From the NCBI GenBank assembly GCA_027483425.1, contig JAIXUR010000494.1, positions 1 to 5,345 on the forward strand: a stretch of 5,345 nucleotides of DNA, written 5' to 3'. The notes beneath the pieces were generated by a model. The model searched no databases. It worked only from the letters and a program-made list of their open reading frames with translations, and was not told the DNA's origin. This DNA comes from Cyanobacteriota bacterium (GTDB taxonomy: Bacteria; Cyanobacteriota; Cyanobacteriia; Phormidesmidales; Phormidesmidaceae). A program made the translations under genes and the position numbers. This document shows positions 1-4,764 of this stretch, in pieces (the first letter of the stretch is position 1; the number at the start of each line of letters is the position of its first letter).

Positions 1-451
1 AGCGCTTGAGGTTGGAAATCAAGATTTTGACCCGTTTGCGCACCACCTCATTGCACCAGAGGTGGTGAGGAGTCAACGCCCGGTGAGCCAACAGGCTCTT
101 GCCGCCGGGCGCTGCGCAGAGATCCAGCACCGATGCCACCGGCCCAGGCATAGCGGTCAACACCGACGCGGCAAACACCGACGCCAGATCTAGACAGTAG
201 TAGGCCCCGGCCTGGTGCAGGGGATGCTGACCTGGGCGCTGGTCGATCGCCAGGCGGTCTACCCAGGCGGGCTGCCAGGGCAGGGGCGGGGCGATCGCAA
301 AGGGCACCTCAACCGGGCGGGGTTGGAGCCAGAGAATCGCCGTTGGATAGGGCTGGGGATTGGTCAGGGCGGCCACAAAGGCGTCGCGATCGCAGCCCTC
401 GGCAAACAACCGACGGCTAAGTTTTAACAGTAGATTAGACGGCTCGCCCAT
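1..451 (-). CDS. RsmB/NOP-family RNA (cytosine-C5) methyltransferase, N-terminal part
   Basis: Partial gene: 150 codons from the ATG at 451-449 to the left edge; the C-terminal catalytic part is missing. The family transfers a methyl group from S-adenosylmethionine to C5 of a cytosine in rRNA or tRNA, in the cytoplasm. Visible marks are HPLHQAGAYYCLDLAS (residues 76-91), the segment leading into the Rossmann fold (usually YY.Q.PSS, so LDLAS departs from the norm); SAM-binding motif I, DLCAAPGGKS (110-119); and NEVVRKRVKILISNLKR (134-150), where E135 is the motif II acid expected to hold the SAM ribose. The catalytic cysteines of motifs IV and VI lie outside the window. About 109 residues before motif I is short and leaves no room for an RsmB-type NusB domain, so an RsmF-like or cyanobacterial short form is likelier. 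No Shine-Dalgarno is seen before the ATG. Two HIP1 octamers lie inside the gene. The family is secure; the exact target RNA cannot be told. Confidence 0.88.
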   Translation of the reverse strand, partial: MGEPSNLLLKLSRRLFAEGCDRDAFVAALTNPQPYPTAILWLQPRPVEVPFAIAPPLPWQPAWVDRLAIDQRPGQHPLHQAGAYYCLDLASVFAASVLTAMPGPVASVLDLCAAPGGKSLLAHRALTPHHLWCNEVVRKRVKILISNLKR

Positions 452-459
452 AGGGCAGG

Positions 460-465
460 ATTATG
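460..465 (-). promoter_or_regulatory. Candidate -10 element giving a near-leaderless methyltransferase mRNA
   Basis: On the minus strand CATAAT (465-460) matches five of six bases of the TATAAT consensus. Transcription would start about seven bases on, roughly two bases before the ATG at 451. That would suit the absence of a Shine-Dalgarno. No good -35 hexamer is found 16-18 bases upstream, so this is weak. Confidence 0.22.
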
Positions 466-722
466 CCACACCCTTTGCTCCACCATGGGTACTCAGCCCT
501 AGAATGGAGCCGGAAAACGAGTCCACTGACTCAATGACCCAACCAGGGGTTGAGCGTTCAGGCCTGACTCCGCCGAATCACCTCTCTCCCCAACGACGAG
601 AGCTTCACAATTATCACCATTGGACAAGCTCAGCAATACCTAGAATTAAATTCTTCAATCCAGCCTGCAAAGTAGACCATAGGATATAAATCGCCACTTT
701 CTGCGATCGAAAGGTATATGGC

Positions 723-770
723 TACTGTTTTAACTGATCCCCAGCTAGTTTACGTTAGTTAAAACTTGTA
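723..770. repeat. Inverted repeat / hairpin in the intergenic region
   Basis: GTTTTAACTGA (727-737) pairs with TTAGTTAAAAC (755-765), 11 pairs including one G-T wobble, around a 17-base loop. Outside this, TAC (723-725) can pair with GTA (768-770) after a small internal loop. No T-tract follows on either strand, so it is not a standard intrinsic terminator. It could be an RNA structure in a 5' leader of the downstream gene or a protein-binding inverted repeat. Confidence 0.5.
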
Positions 771-828
771 AGACTGCTACCCAGAGCAATTGTGACTATG
801 GATAAAGCAAATACAAAGAAAACATAAA

Positions 829-842
829 GTCGCCTAGGCGAC
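829..842. repeat. Perfect 14-bp palindrome GTCGCCTAGGCGAC
   Basis: The 14 bases read the same on both strands and centre on CCTAGG. With no spacer they cannot form a stable RNA loop at full length, so a dimeric DNA-binding protein site or a chance palindrome is more natural. It lies 113 bases before the ATG of the Cys4 protein gene at 955, within range of a promoter, but no regulator is identified. Confidence 0.45.
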
Positions 843-922
843 ATTGGCTTCTAGATCGTAGGCAAGGCCTGATGTTTAGGCATTTTAAGCCCGCGATCCC
901 CAATTTTGCCAGAAGGGAAACT

Positions 923-958
923 ATGGAGGTCGTGTGCAGCTTTAGGAAACCGCTATGA
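923..958 (+). CDS. Possible 11-codon upstream mini-ORF overlapping the next start codon
   Basis: ATG at 923 follows AGAAGGG (911-917) at a normal distance of five bases and encodes MEVVCSFRKPL. Its TGA stop (956-958) overlaps the ATG of the next gene (955-957) as ATGA, the arrangement typical of translational coupling. The frame also spans the AGGA ribosome-binding site (944-947) of the downstream gene. A leader peptide or coupling device is possible, but an 11-codon frame can easily arise by chance, so this stays tentative. Confidence 0.25.
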   Translation: MEVVCSFRKPL

Positions 959-1278
959 AATCAGCGCAGTGCCAGGTGTCATCTTGCAGCCGCTGCCGTT
1001 TTTATGCCCCAGAGGGTCGCCGAGGAGGGCAGTGTAGTCAACTAGGGGTTCCGGTGGAGAGTCGCTGGGCACCCTGTTCTTTGGCGGTACCGGTGTTTGC
1101 CACGCAACTCTTGGAAATGAACCCCCTCAGTTGTTTACCTCAGCCCATTAGGCACGAATTGTCTGATATTTTTCTAGACGCAGCCCGGCTAGAGGCGGCT
1201 TTAGATGCACCCGCCGTCCCACATACCTACGATCAGGCCCTTTCTCCTCCCCAGCCTGCCACCGTCGTTTCTCGGTAG
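955..1278 (+). CDS. Conserved cyanobacterial small Cys4 protein, function unknown
   Basis: This encodes 107 residues. The ATG at 955 is preceded by AGGA (944-947) with seven bases between, a good start. The N-terminal third is the conserved-looking part: C11-x2-C14, then FYAPEGRRGGQC (16-27), LGVPV (30-34), W38 and C41 followed by SLAVPVF (42-48). The C11-x2-C14-x12-C27-x13-C41 spacing suits one bound zinc or possibly an iron-sulfur centre; which of these cannot be told. An additional C6 precedes the motif. From about residue 50 to the end the protein is Pro- and Ala-rich and probably variable or disordered. There is no signal peptide or membrane segment, so it is probably cytoplasmic. I recall similar short CRxYxPEGRRGGxCxxLGxPV proteins as a recurrent unannotated family in cyanobacteria; no function is known to me. 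The next gene starts 134 bases on in the same direction, but a strong hairpin intervenes. Confidence 0.82.
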   Translation: MKSAQCQVSSCSRCRFYAPEGRRGGQCSQLGVPVESRWAPCSLAVPVFATQLLEMNPLSCLPQPIRHELSDIFLDAARLEAALDAPAVPHTYDQALSPPQPATVVSR

Positions 1279-1360
1279 ACTAGTGGGGATAAAACGAGGG
1301 GAGATATCCACCCCAATGGTTGCCCCATGTTGACCTACCCTAGTCTAGTTGCCATACCAA

Positions 1361-1392
1361 CGCAGACTCGCCGCGATCGCAGCGGGTCTGCG
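1361..1392 (+). repeat. 11-bp hairpin with a HIP1 octamer in the loop
   Basis: CGCAGACTCGC (1361-1371) pairs with GCGGGTCTGCG (1382-1392), 11 consecutive pairs with one T-G wobble. The 10-base loop (1372-1381) contains the complete GCGATCGC. It ends 20 bases before the GTG start at 1413. No T-tract follows, but the GC-rich stem could still end or attenuate transcription after the Cys4 gene, or hamper ribosome entry to the next gene. Confidence 0.55.
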
Positions 1393-1412
1393 CCTACCCC
1401 TAGGGTGCCGTA

Positions 1413-2399
1413 GTGGTGCGGCGCTACGCCATCATTGGCACCGGGGCCATTGGTGGCTACTACGGAGCCTGTCTGCAACGTGGCGGTGCAGAGGTGCATT
1501 TCCTGCTGCACAGCGACTATGACCACGTTGTGAACCATGGCCTAGTCATCGAGTCTGTGGCCGGAGACTTTGCCCTACCCAAGGTCTATGCTCACCGCCA
1601 CACCGACACCATGCCACCCATTGATGTGGTGATCATTGCCCTCAAGACCACCCAAAATGCTCTCCTGCCGCAGTTGCTGCCGCCAATCCTAGGGCCAGAA
1701 ACAGCCCTATTGACCCTACAAAACGGCTTTGGCATTGAGGCCGAGTTGGCCCATTGGGTCGGCCATGACCAGCTGGCTCGCCCCCAAAATCCCACCATCC
1801 TGGGTGGGTTGTGCATGATCTGCGCCAACAAGGTTGGCCCCGGCACCATTCGCCACCTGGATTACGGCTCTGTGCTGCTCGGCCAGCACAGAGCCGATCA
1901 TCAACCCGCCGGGGTTTCACCACTGCTCAGCGCCATTGGGCAAGACTTTCAGGCCGGGCAGGTGACGGTGGACATGGTCGACGACCTGCGGCTGGCCCGG
2001 TGGCGCAAGCTGATGTGGAATATTCCGTTTAATGGTCTTTCGGTGGTGATGAATGCGACCACGGCCGAGATGATGGCCGATCCCACCATTCGCCAATTGG
2101 CCGAGCAGCTGATGGTGGAAGTCCTAGGGGCCGCCCAGTGCGATGGGGATAGGTTTTCTCCCGGACAGGGGCGGCACTTGCCCCCGGAGCTAATCGCTCA
2201 CATGCTGACCCACACTGAGCACATGGCCCCCTACCGAACCAGCATGAAAATTGACTTTGATCAGGGTCGCCCTCTGGAACTAGAAGCCATTTATGGCAAC
2301 CCTCTACGGGCAGCTCAAGCGGCCGGAGCGGCGGTGCCCACCATTGAGAGCCTGTATCACCAGCTGAAGGCCATGGACTGTGCCCCGAAACACCAGTAG
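1413..2399 (+). CDS. Ketopantoate reductase family protein (putative 2-dehydropantoate 2-reductase)
   Basis: This encodes 328 residues, the usual ApbA/PanE length or slightly longer. The family reduces 2-dehydropantoate to pantoate with NADPH in pantothenate and coenzyme A synthesis, in the cytoplasm. The N-terminal Rossmann domain shows GTGAIGGYYG (9-18). K78 in IIALKTTQN and N104 in LQNG match the conserved Lys and Asn of the active site. The helical C-terminal domain has RWRKLMWNIPFN (196-207; K199 is the conserved Lys) and SMKIDFDQGRPLELEAIYGNPLR (277-299), where S277 and E289 match the Ser and Glu that hold the substrate. IYGNPL replaces the ING of E. coli PanE, a feature of PanE-like paralogues, so the true substrate may differ; no symbol is given. 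Two GTG codons stand in tandem (1413 and 1416), either of which may be the start. No clear Shine-Dalgarno is visible. It converges with sigF. Confidence 0.85.
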   Translation: MVRRYAIIGTGAIGGYYGACLQRGGAEVHFLLHSDYDHVVNHGLVIESVAGDFALPKVYAHRHTDTMPPIDVVIIALKTTQNALLPQLLPPILGPETALLTLQNGFGIEAELAHWVGHDQLARPQNPTILGGLCMICANKVGPGTIRHLDYGSVLLGQHRADHQPAGVSPLLSAIGQDFQAGQVTVDMVDDLRLARWRKLMWNIPFNGLSVVMNATTAEMMADPTIRQLAEQLMVEVLGAAQCDGDRFSPGQGRHLPPELIAHMLTHTEHMAPYRTSMKIDFDQGRPLELEAIYGNPLRAAQAAGAAVPTIESLYHQLKAMDCAPKHQ

Positions 2400-2449
2400 C
2401 CACGGTAGCGATCTGGCCAGCGCTGTCCATTGACCGTTATTCTCAATGA

Positions 2450-2488
2450 AACGCCGTAGAAAGCCCAGGCTAAGGTCTCTACGGCGTT
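2450..2488. terminator. Hairpin between convergent genes, possible bidirectional terminator
   Basis: AACGCCGTAGA (2450-2460) pairs perfectly with TCTACGGCGTT (2478-2488) around a 17-base loop. It lies 50 bases past the reductase stop and 36 bases past the sigF stop on the other strand. No long T-run follows on either strand, so it may be a weak terminator or a 3'-end stabilising structure. Its place between two facing genes supports a role for both. Confidence 0.6.
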
Positions 2489-2524
2489 CGCGCTCTGATC
2501 GGGTTTGGCAGATTGGGCTGAAAT

Positions 2525-3310
2525 CTAGGGGTCGGTGCGCAGCTCTTGGGGCTGTAGGAACGCGATCATTTCGTCTATCCCACGCTGAATGCGGCGGGTT
2601 ACGGTCATGGGGCTGACGCCAATTTTCTCGGCCACTTCTTTCCGGGACAGCCCCTTAAAGAAGACAAACTCAATGGCGGTGCGGGTTTTAACTTCGAGAC
2701 GGTTCAACGCCCGCTGGATCTGCTGACGGTCTTCTTCCAGCGCCTGCATGAGCAGGTAGTGGTTGTCAGGCAGGGTTTCACCCAGGGTGATGCTAGAGTC
2801 AACCTGCTGGCACACGGTGGCATCGAGGCTGAGGGGCAGACGATTTTTGTGGGCCATTTTGACTTCGCGCCACTCTTTAACAGGAACGTTTAAAGCGTCG
2901 GCCATTTCGCTGTCGCTGGGGCTACGACCCAGGGTGCGCATCAGATCCATCTGGAGCTTTTGGGATTCCTTTTGGAGGTCTTGCCAGCGACGGGGAATCT
3001 TAACGGTCGTGCCGCGATTGCGTAAGAAGTGCAGCATCTCCCCCCGAATGTAGGGCACCGCAAAGGAGCTAAAGGCACAGCCCTGGCTGGGGTCAAACCG
3101 CTCAATGGCGCGAATCAGGCCAATGTAGCCGATTTGCTCGAGGTCTTCGTAGGGCTCGGAGCACTGGTGGCTAACTCGGTGGGCAATTTTGCGCACTAGG
3201 CCAGCGTTGAGTTGCACCAGGCGGTTGCGCAACCGTACGGAAGGAGACTGCTTGTACTCCATCAGCAGTTCCATACCACGGGAGCGAATTGTCGAGGTTT
3301 CGGTAGCCAT
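2525..3310 (-). CDS. sigF: RNA polymerase sigma factor SigF (group 3 sigma-70)
   Basis: 261 residues from the ATG at 3310-3308. It directs RNA polymerase to a subset of promoters; in Synechocystis SigF is needed for type IV pili and phototactic motility and regulates itself. Region 2 runs from about residue 29 to 100, with YEDLEQIGYIGLIRAIERFD (54-73), CAFSSFAVPYIRGEM (78-92) for -10 recognition, and LHFLRNRG (93-100). Region 3 covers about 103-180, with IPRRWQDL (105-112) and GRSPSDSEMADALNV (128-142). Region 4 has ALNRLEVKTRTAIEFVFF (201-218) and the helix-turn-helix LSRKEVAEKIGVSPMTVTRR (221-240). A longer frame reaches an ATG at 3379 (284 residues). The shorter start is preferred because AAGGA (3326-3322) precedes it, although at 11 bases, and because SigF homologues begin close to the MELL segment. 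No anti-sigma gene is visible beside it. The protein is a complete sigma factor with no missing region. Confidence 0.92.
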   Translation of the reverse strand: MATETSTIRSRGMELLMEYKQSPSVRLRNRLVQLNAGLVRKIAHRVSHQCSEPYEDLEQIGYIGLIRAIERFDPSQGCAFSSFAVPYIRGEMLHFLRNRGTTVKIPRRWQDLQKESQKLQMDLMRTLGRSPSDSEMADALNVPVKEWREVKMAHKNRLPLSLDATVCQQVDSSITLGETLPDNHYLLMQALEEDRQQIQRALNRLEVKTRTAIEFVFFKGLSRKEVAEKIGVSPMTVTRRIQRGIDEMIAFLQPQELRTDP

Positions 3311-3627
3311 ATCTGCGGGTATCCTTACGAGAGCGGGTTCGTTTAGAACTGTGTCTATTCTCGAGAGTGACGCTGGCATTCACCATGGTTGATCCACGGT
3401 ACTCTGGCGAGGGGCCGCAGAAGTTCTCCGTAGTTCTACGGGATCAGCGCCCCAGGCACCCATTGGCAGGCCACTCCTGAGCCCTCAAAGACTGCCACCC
3501 TGGGCACCTTGACACCATCCCGTAGCCTGAGTTGGCCATGGCCTAGGCAGATACAGGCTTCAAAACCGAGCTAAGCTAACGTCATGCACCCTAGGGTGCA
3601 TCCCCCCACTTTTCGCTGGCTGAGTTA
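3311..3627. other. Divergent spacer between sigF and the HAD hydrolase gene
   Basis: This holds the regulatory sequences of both genes and possibly 23 extra N-terminal codons of sigF (to 3379). Visible structure includes CCGTAG-TT-CTACGG (3428-3441), an interrupted inverted repeat CCCAGG...GGCAG (3451-3469) against CTGCC...CCTGGG (3492-3504), overlapping palindromes GGCCATGGCC (3534-3543) and GCCTAGGC (3541-3548), and the 18-bp palindrome annotated separately. I looked for the SigF-type TAGGC / GGTAA element pair reported for Synechocystis. TAGGC occurs on both strands at 3541-3548, but no GGTAA stands at the right distance, so autoregulation is not shown here. Confidence 0.5.
3584..3601. promoter_or_regulatory. 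Perfect 18-bp palindrome ATGCACCCTAGGGTGCAT, operator-like
   Basis: All 18 bases are self-complementary, centred between 3592 and 3593, and the palindrome ends 26 bases before the ATG of the HAD hydrolase gene. Its length, perfection and position suit the binding site of a dimeric repressor or activator. With no spacer it makes a poor RNA hairpin. No known cyanobacterial regulator consensus (such as NtcA GTA-N8-TAC or LexA) fits it. Confidence 0.5.
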
Positions 3628-4374
3628 ATGGTTCTGAAGGCAGTTTTACTAGATTTCAATGGGGTCATCATTAACGATGAGGCCATCCACGGGCAGTTGA
3701 TTGAAGAGTTGCTCGTCGCAGAAAATCTCAAGCCCAACCCCCGCGATCTAACCGAGTGCTGTCTGGGGCGATCGGATGCCGCCTGCCTCAGCGATTTGCT
3801 GAGGCGCCAGGGGCGAGTAGTGGCTCCAGCCTACCTGGACAAGCTGCTGAACCGCAAAGCAGCTCGCTACCAGGAGATCCTATCTAGCCTAGAAAAACTG
3901 CCCCTATACCCTGGCTTAGACGATTTAATTTATCAGCTCCGGGCCGCACAGCTGAAGCTAGCCATTGTGTCTGGGGCTCGCCGGAGTGAGATTGAGGCGG
4001 TACTATCGACCCTAGCCTGGGGTAACCACGTGGGGCTAATTGTGGCCGCAGAGGATTTACCAACGGGGGTCAGTAAGCCTGCCCCAGACGGGTATTTACT
4101 AGCAATTGAACGGCTCAATCAACAGTTTATGGATCTGGCCCTACAGCCCGGCGAGTGCTTAGCGGTAGAAGATTCCTTTGCTGGCATTGAGGCGGCCAAG
4201 GGAGCCGGGATACCCGTGCTTGGAGTTGCCCATGCCTATCCTTACCAAATGATTCATCGTCGGGCAACCTGGGTGATTGATCATCTCTATGAGCTCAATT
4301 TAGAGTGGCTCAAGCCCTACTACAGTGAGCCTCTCTGCGGTTCATTGCTACAAGACCCTAAACAGTCAGCTTGA
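3628..4374 (+). CDS. HAD-superfamily hydrolase, beta-phosphoglucomutase-like, with DFNGV motif I
   Basis: 248 residues, normal for a HAD subfamily I protein with a helical cap. Such enzymes hydrolyse or transfer phosphate from small molecules in the cytoplasm; the substrate here is unknown. Motif I is LLDFNGVIIND (7-17): D9 is the nucleophile, but the usual second Asp (general acid/base) is N11. The cap covers about 18-90. Motif II is IVSGARR (113-119, S115), motif III is VSKPAPDGY (148-156, K150) and motif IV is VEDSFAGIEAAKGAG (180-194; E181 and D182 for magnesium). Apart from N11 all catalytic residues are present. I recall DFNGVI also in related cyanobacterial HAD proteins, which would make it a subfamily mark rather than damage. 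No clear Shine-Dalgarno precedes ATG 3628; TTG and GTG alternatives nearby are not better. It is divergent from sigF and followed at once by an inverted-repeat element. Confidence 0.87.
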   Translation: MVLKAVLLDFNGVIINDEAIHGQLIEELLVAENLKPNPRDLTECCLGRSDAACLSDLLRRQGRVVAPAYLDKLLNRKAARYQEILSSLEKLPLYPGLDDLIYQLRAAQLKLAIVSGARRSEIEAVLSTLAWGNHVGLIVAAEDLPTGVSKPAPDGYLLAIERLNQQFMDLALQPGECLAVEDSFAGIEAAKGAGIPVLGVAHAYPYQMIHRRATWVIDHLYELNLEWLKPYYSEPLCGSLLQDPKQSA

Positions 4375-4377
4375 CGC

Positions 4378-4491
4378 TGCACTAGAACGTCGGTACAGAA
4401 ACTCGGTTTCTTGGCCAGAATGCAAGTCATATCGTTAGCGCAGCGACGAAGAAACCGGGTTTTTAGCCATACTGTACCGGTGCTCTAGGCA
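4378..4491. repeat. 114-base imperfect inverted-repeat element with GAAACCGGGTTT core
   Basis: The outer arms CTAGAACGTCGGTACAG (4382-4398) and CTGTACCGGTGCTCTAG (4472-4488) pair at 16 of 17 positions counting two wobbles; the lone clash is A4387-C4483. TGC (4378-4380) and GCA (4489-4491) extend the stem past a bulged A. The inner arms AAACTCGGTTTCTT (4399-4412) and AAGAAACCGGGTTT (4449-4462) pair over 14 positions with one wobble. Nine unpaired bases (4463-4471) bulge on the right side, and a 36-base loop remains. AGAAACCGGGTTTCT-like sequences are, as I recall, common dispersed repeats in filamentous cyanobacteria, so this is probably a copy of a MITE-like or other palindromic repeat family. 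It starts four bases after the HAD stop codon and may serve as that gene's 3' end. Confidence 0.7.
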
Positions 4492-4523
4492 ATAAAAAAC
4501 CTTTGCCGGTTAAAGCAAAGGTT
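4491..4523 (-). terminator. Rho-independent terminator of the double-glycine peptide gene
   Basis: Read on the minus strand, AACCTTTGC (4523-4515) and GCAAAGGTT (4506-4498) form a perfect 9-bp stem around an 8-base loop. A T-rich run follows to about 4491 (TTTTTTATT, counting the last two stem bases). It lies 60 bases past the stop codon at 4584. This is a textbook intrinsic terminator and indicates that the peptide gene is transcribed as a short unit that ends here. Confidence 0.88.
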
Positions 4524-4541
4524 AAGCTTAGAATTACCCAC

Positions 4542-4585
4542 AGACATAAACTAAAGGAGAGTATGCCCCGTGTAGTTTACTGTCT
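4542..4585 (-). repeat. Hairpin at the 3' end of the double-glycine peptide gene
   Basis: AGACATAAACTA (4542-4553) pairs with TAGTTTA (4573-4579) and TGTCT (4581-4585), 12 pairs with one bulged C at 4580 and a 19-base loop. It overlaps the TAG stop codon and precedes the terminator in the peptide mRNA. On the minus strand the loop contains TCTCCTT, of which CTCCT is complementary to AGGAG of the gene's own ribosome-binding site. Any regulatory pairing is speculation. Confidence 0.5.
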
Positions 4586-4751
4586 AATCTTTTTCGAGAT
4601 TTTCGCGACGGATTTCATCTAGACGAGAGGCATCTTTATCTAGATTTTCCCGGCGAAGCTGGTTAAAATCTACACCGCCAGCAACCTCTTCCAGTTGGTC
4701 ATCAGACAGCGACTCATCTTCAGTAGCAGCTTTCTTGGTATCTTCAATCAT
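4584..4751 (-). CDS. Double-glycine leader peptide precursor (RiPP / bacteriocin-like), repeat-containing core
   Basis: 55 residues from ATG 4751-4749, preceded by a perfect AGGAGG (4764-4759) at seven bases. The leader ends in SLSDDQLEEVAGG (14-26), the classic double-glycine signal: V23 (-4), L20 (-7) and L15 (-12) are hydrophobic and G25-G26 form the cut site for a C39-type peptidase of an export ABC transporter. The predicted 29-residue core begins VDFNQL, has no Cys or Thr and a single Ser (S42), and holds nine acidic and seven basic residues. It contains QLRRENLDKD (31-40) and EIRRENLEKD (46-55), two copies offset by 15 residues. The hydrophobic residues F29, L32 and L37 recur as L44, I47 and L52, which suggests an amphipathic helix or two equivalent modification sites. 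Lack of Cys argues against lanthipeptide or sactipeptide chemistry. Its own terminator follows. Leader and expression signals are secure; the activity and any modification are unknown. Confidence 0.85.
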   Translation of the reverse strand: MIEDTKKAATEDESLSDDQLEEVAGGVDFNQLRRENLDKDASRLDEIRRENLEKD

Positions 4752-4758
4752 TTTGTAT

Positions 4759-4764
4759 CCTCCT
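4759..4764 (-). promoter_or_regulatory. Consensus Shine-Dalgarno AGGAGG of the peptide precursor
   Basis: AGGAGG on the minus strand stands seven bases before the ATG at 4751. It is the strongest ribosome-binding site in the window. Most other genes here have weak or no sites, so the small peptide is probably made in large amounts. Confidence 0.85.

Larger units (their letters stand above)
452..954. other. Intergenic region of about 500 bases between divergent genes
   Basis: This spacer separates the minus-strand methyltransferase from the plus-strand Cys4 protein gene. It is visibly AT-richer from about 600 onward. The reading frames here have no recognisable protein character and no good ribosome-binding site. 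It holds a 10-bp palindrome TCAGGCCTGA (558-567), a hairpin (723-770), a 14-bp palindrome (829-842) and a possible upstream mini-ORF (923-958), annotated separately. A 14-codon frame at 718-762 follows AAAGG by three bases, but its product resembles nothing known. No tRNA or rRNA is seen, and no convincing -35/-10 pair for the downstream gene could be picked out. Confidence 0.6.

Noticed and set aside
215..689. Plus-strand open frames opposite and beyond the methyltransferase start (215-427 and 360-689)
   Set aside because: The first lies wholly and the second partly antisense to the clear methyltransferase frame. Their products have no domain-like features and no ribosome-binding sites, so they are frame shadows.
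718..762. 14-codon frame starting MATVLTDPQL after AAAGG
   Set aside because: Three-base spacing, no recognisable product and overlap with a hairpin; most likely chance.
3311..3379. Extended N-terminus of SigF from the ATG at 3379
   Set aside because: Possible, but the extra 23 residues are not typical of SigF, and the start at 3310 gives the usual family length. It is mentioned in the sigF entry as an alternative.
3171..3386. Minus-strand frame starting at 3386 and plus-strand frames within sigF
   Set aside because: They overlap the unmistakable SigF coding frame and encode nothing domain-like.
3541..3565. SigF-type promoter (TAGGC) in front of sigF or the HAD gene
   Set aside because: The partner GGTAA element is missing at the proper distance on both strands.
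4378..4491. CRISPR repeat or insertion sequence at the inverted repeat
   Set aside because: There is only one element with no regularly spaced direct repeats and no transposase frame inside it.
4563..4622. Plus-strand 19-codon frame with a hydrophobic product, after AAGGAG, antisense to the end of the peptide precursor
   Set aside because: The spacing of three bases is too short and the frame is antisense to the conserved repeat. The hydrophobic character can follow from complementing an acidic/basic codon run. A type I toxin is conceivable but not supported.
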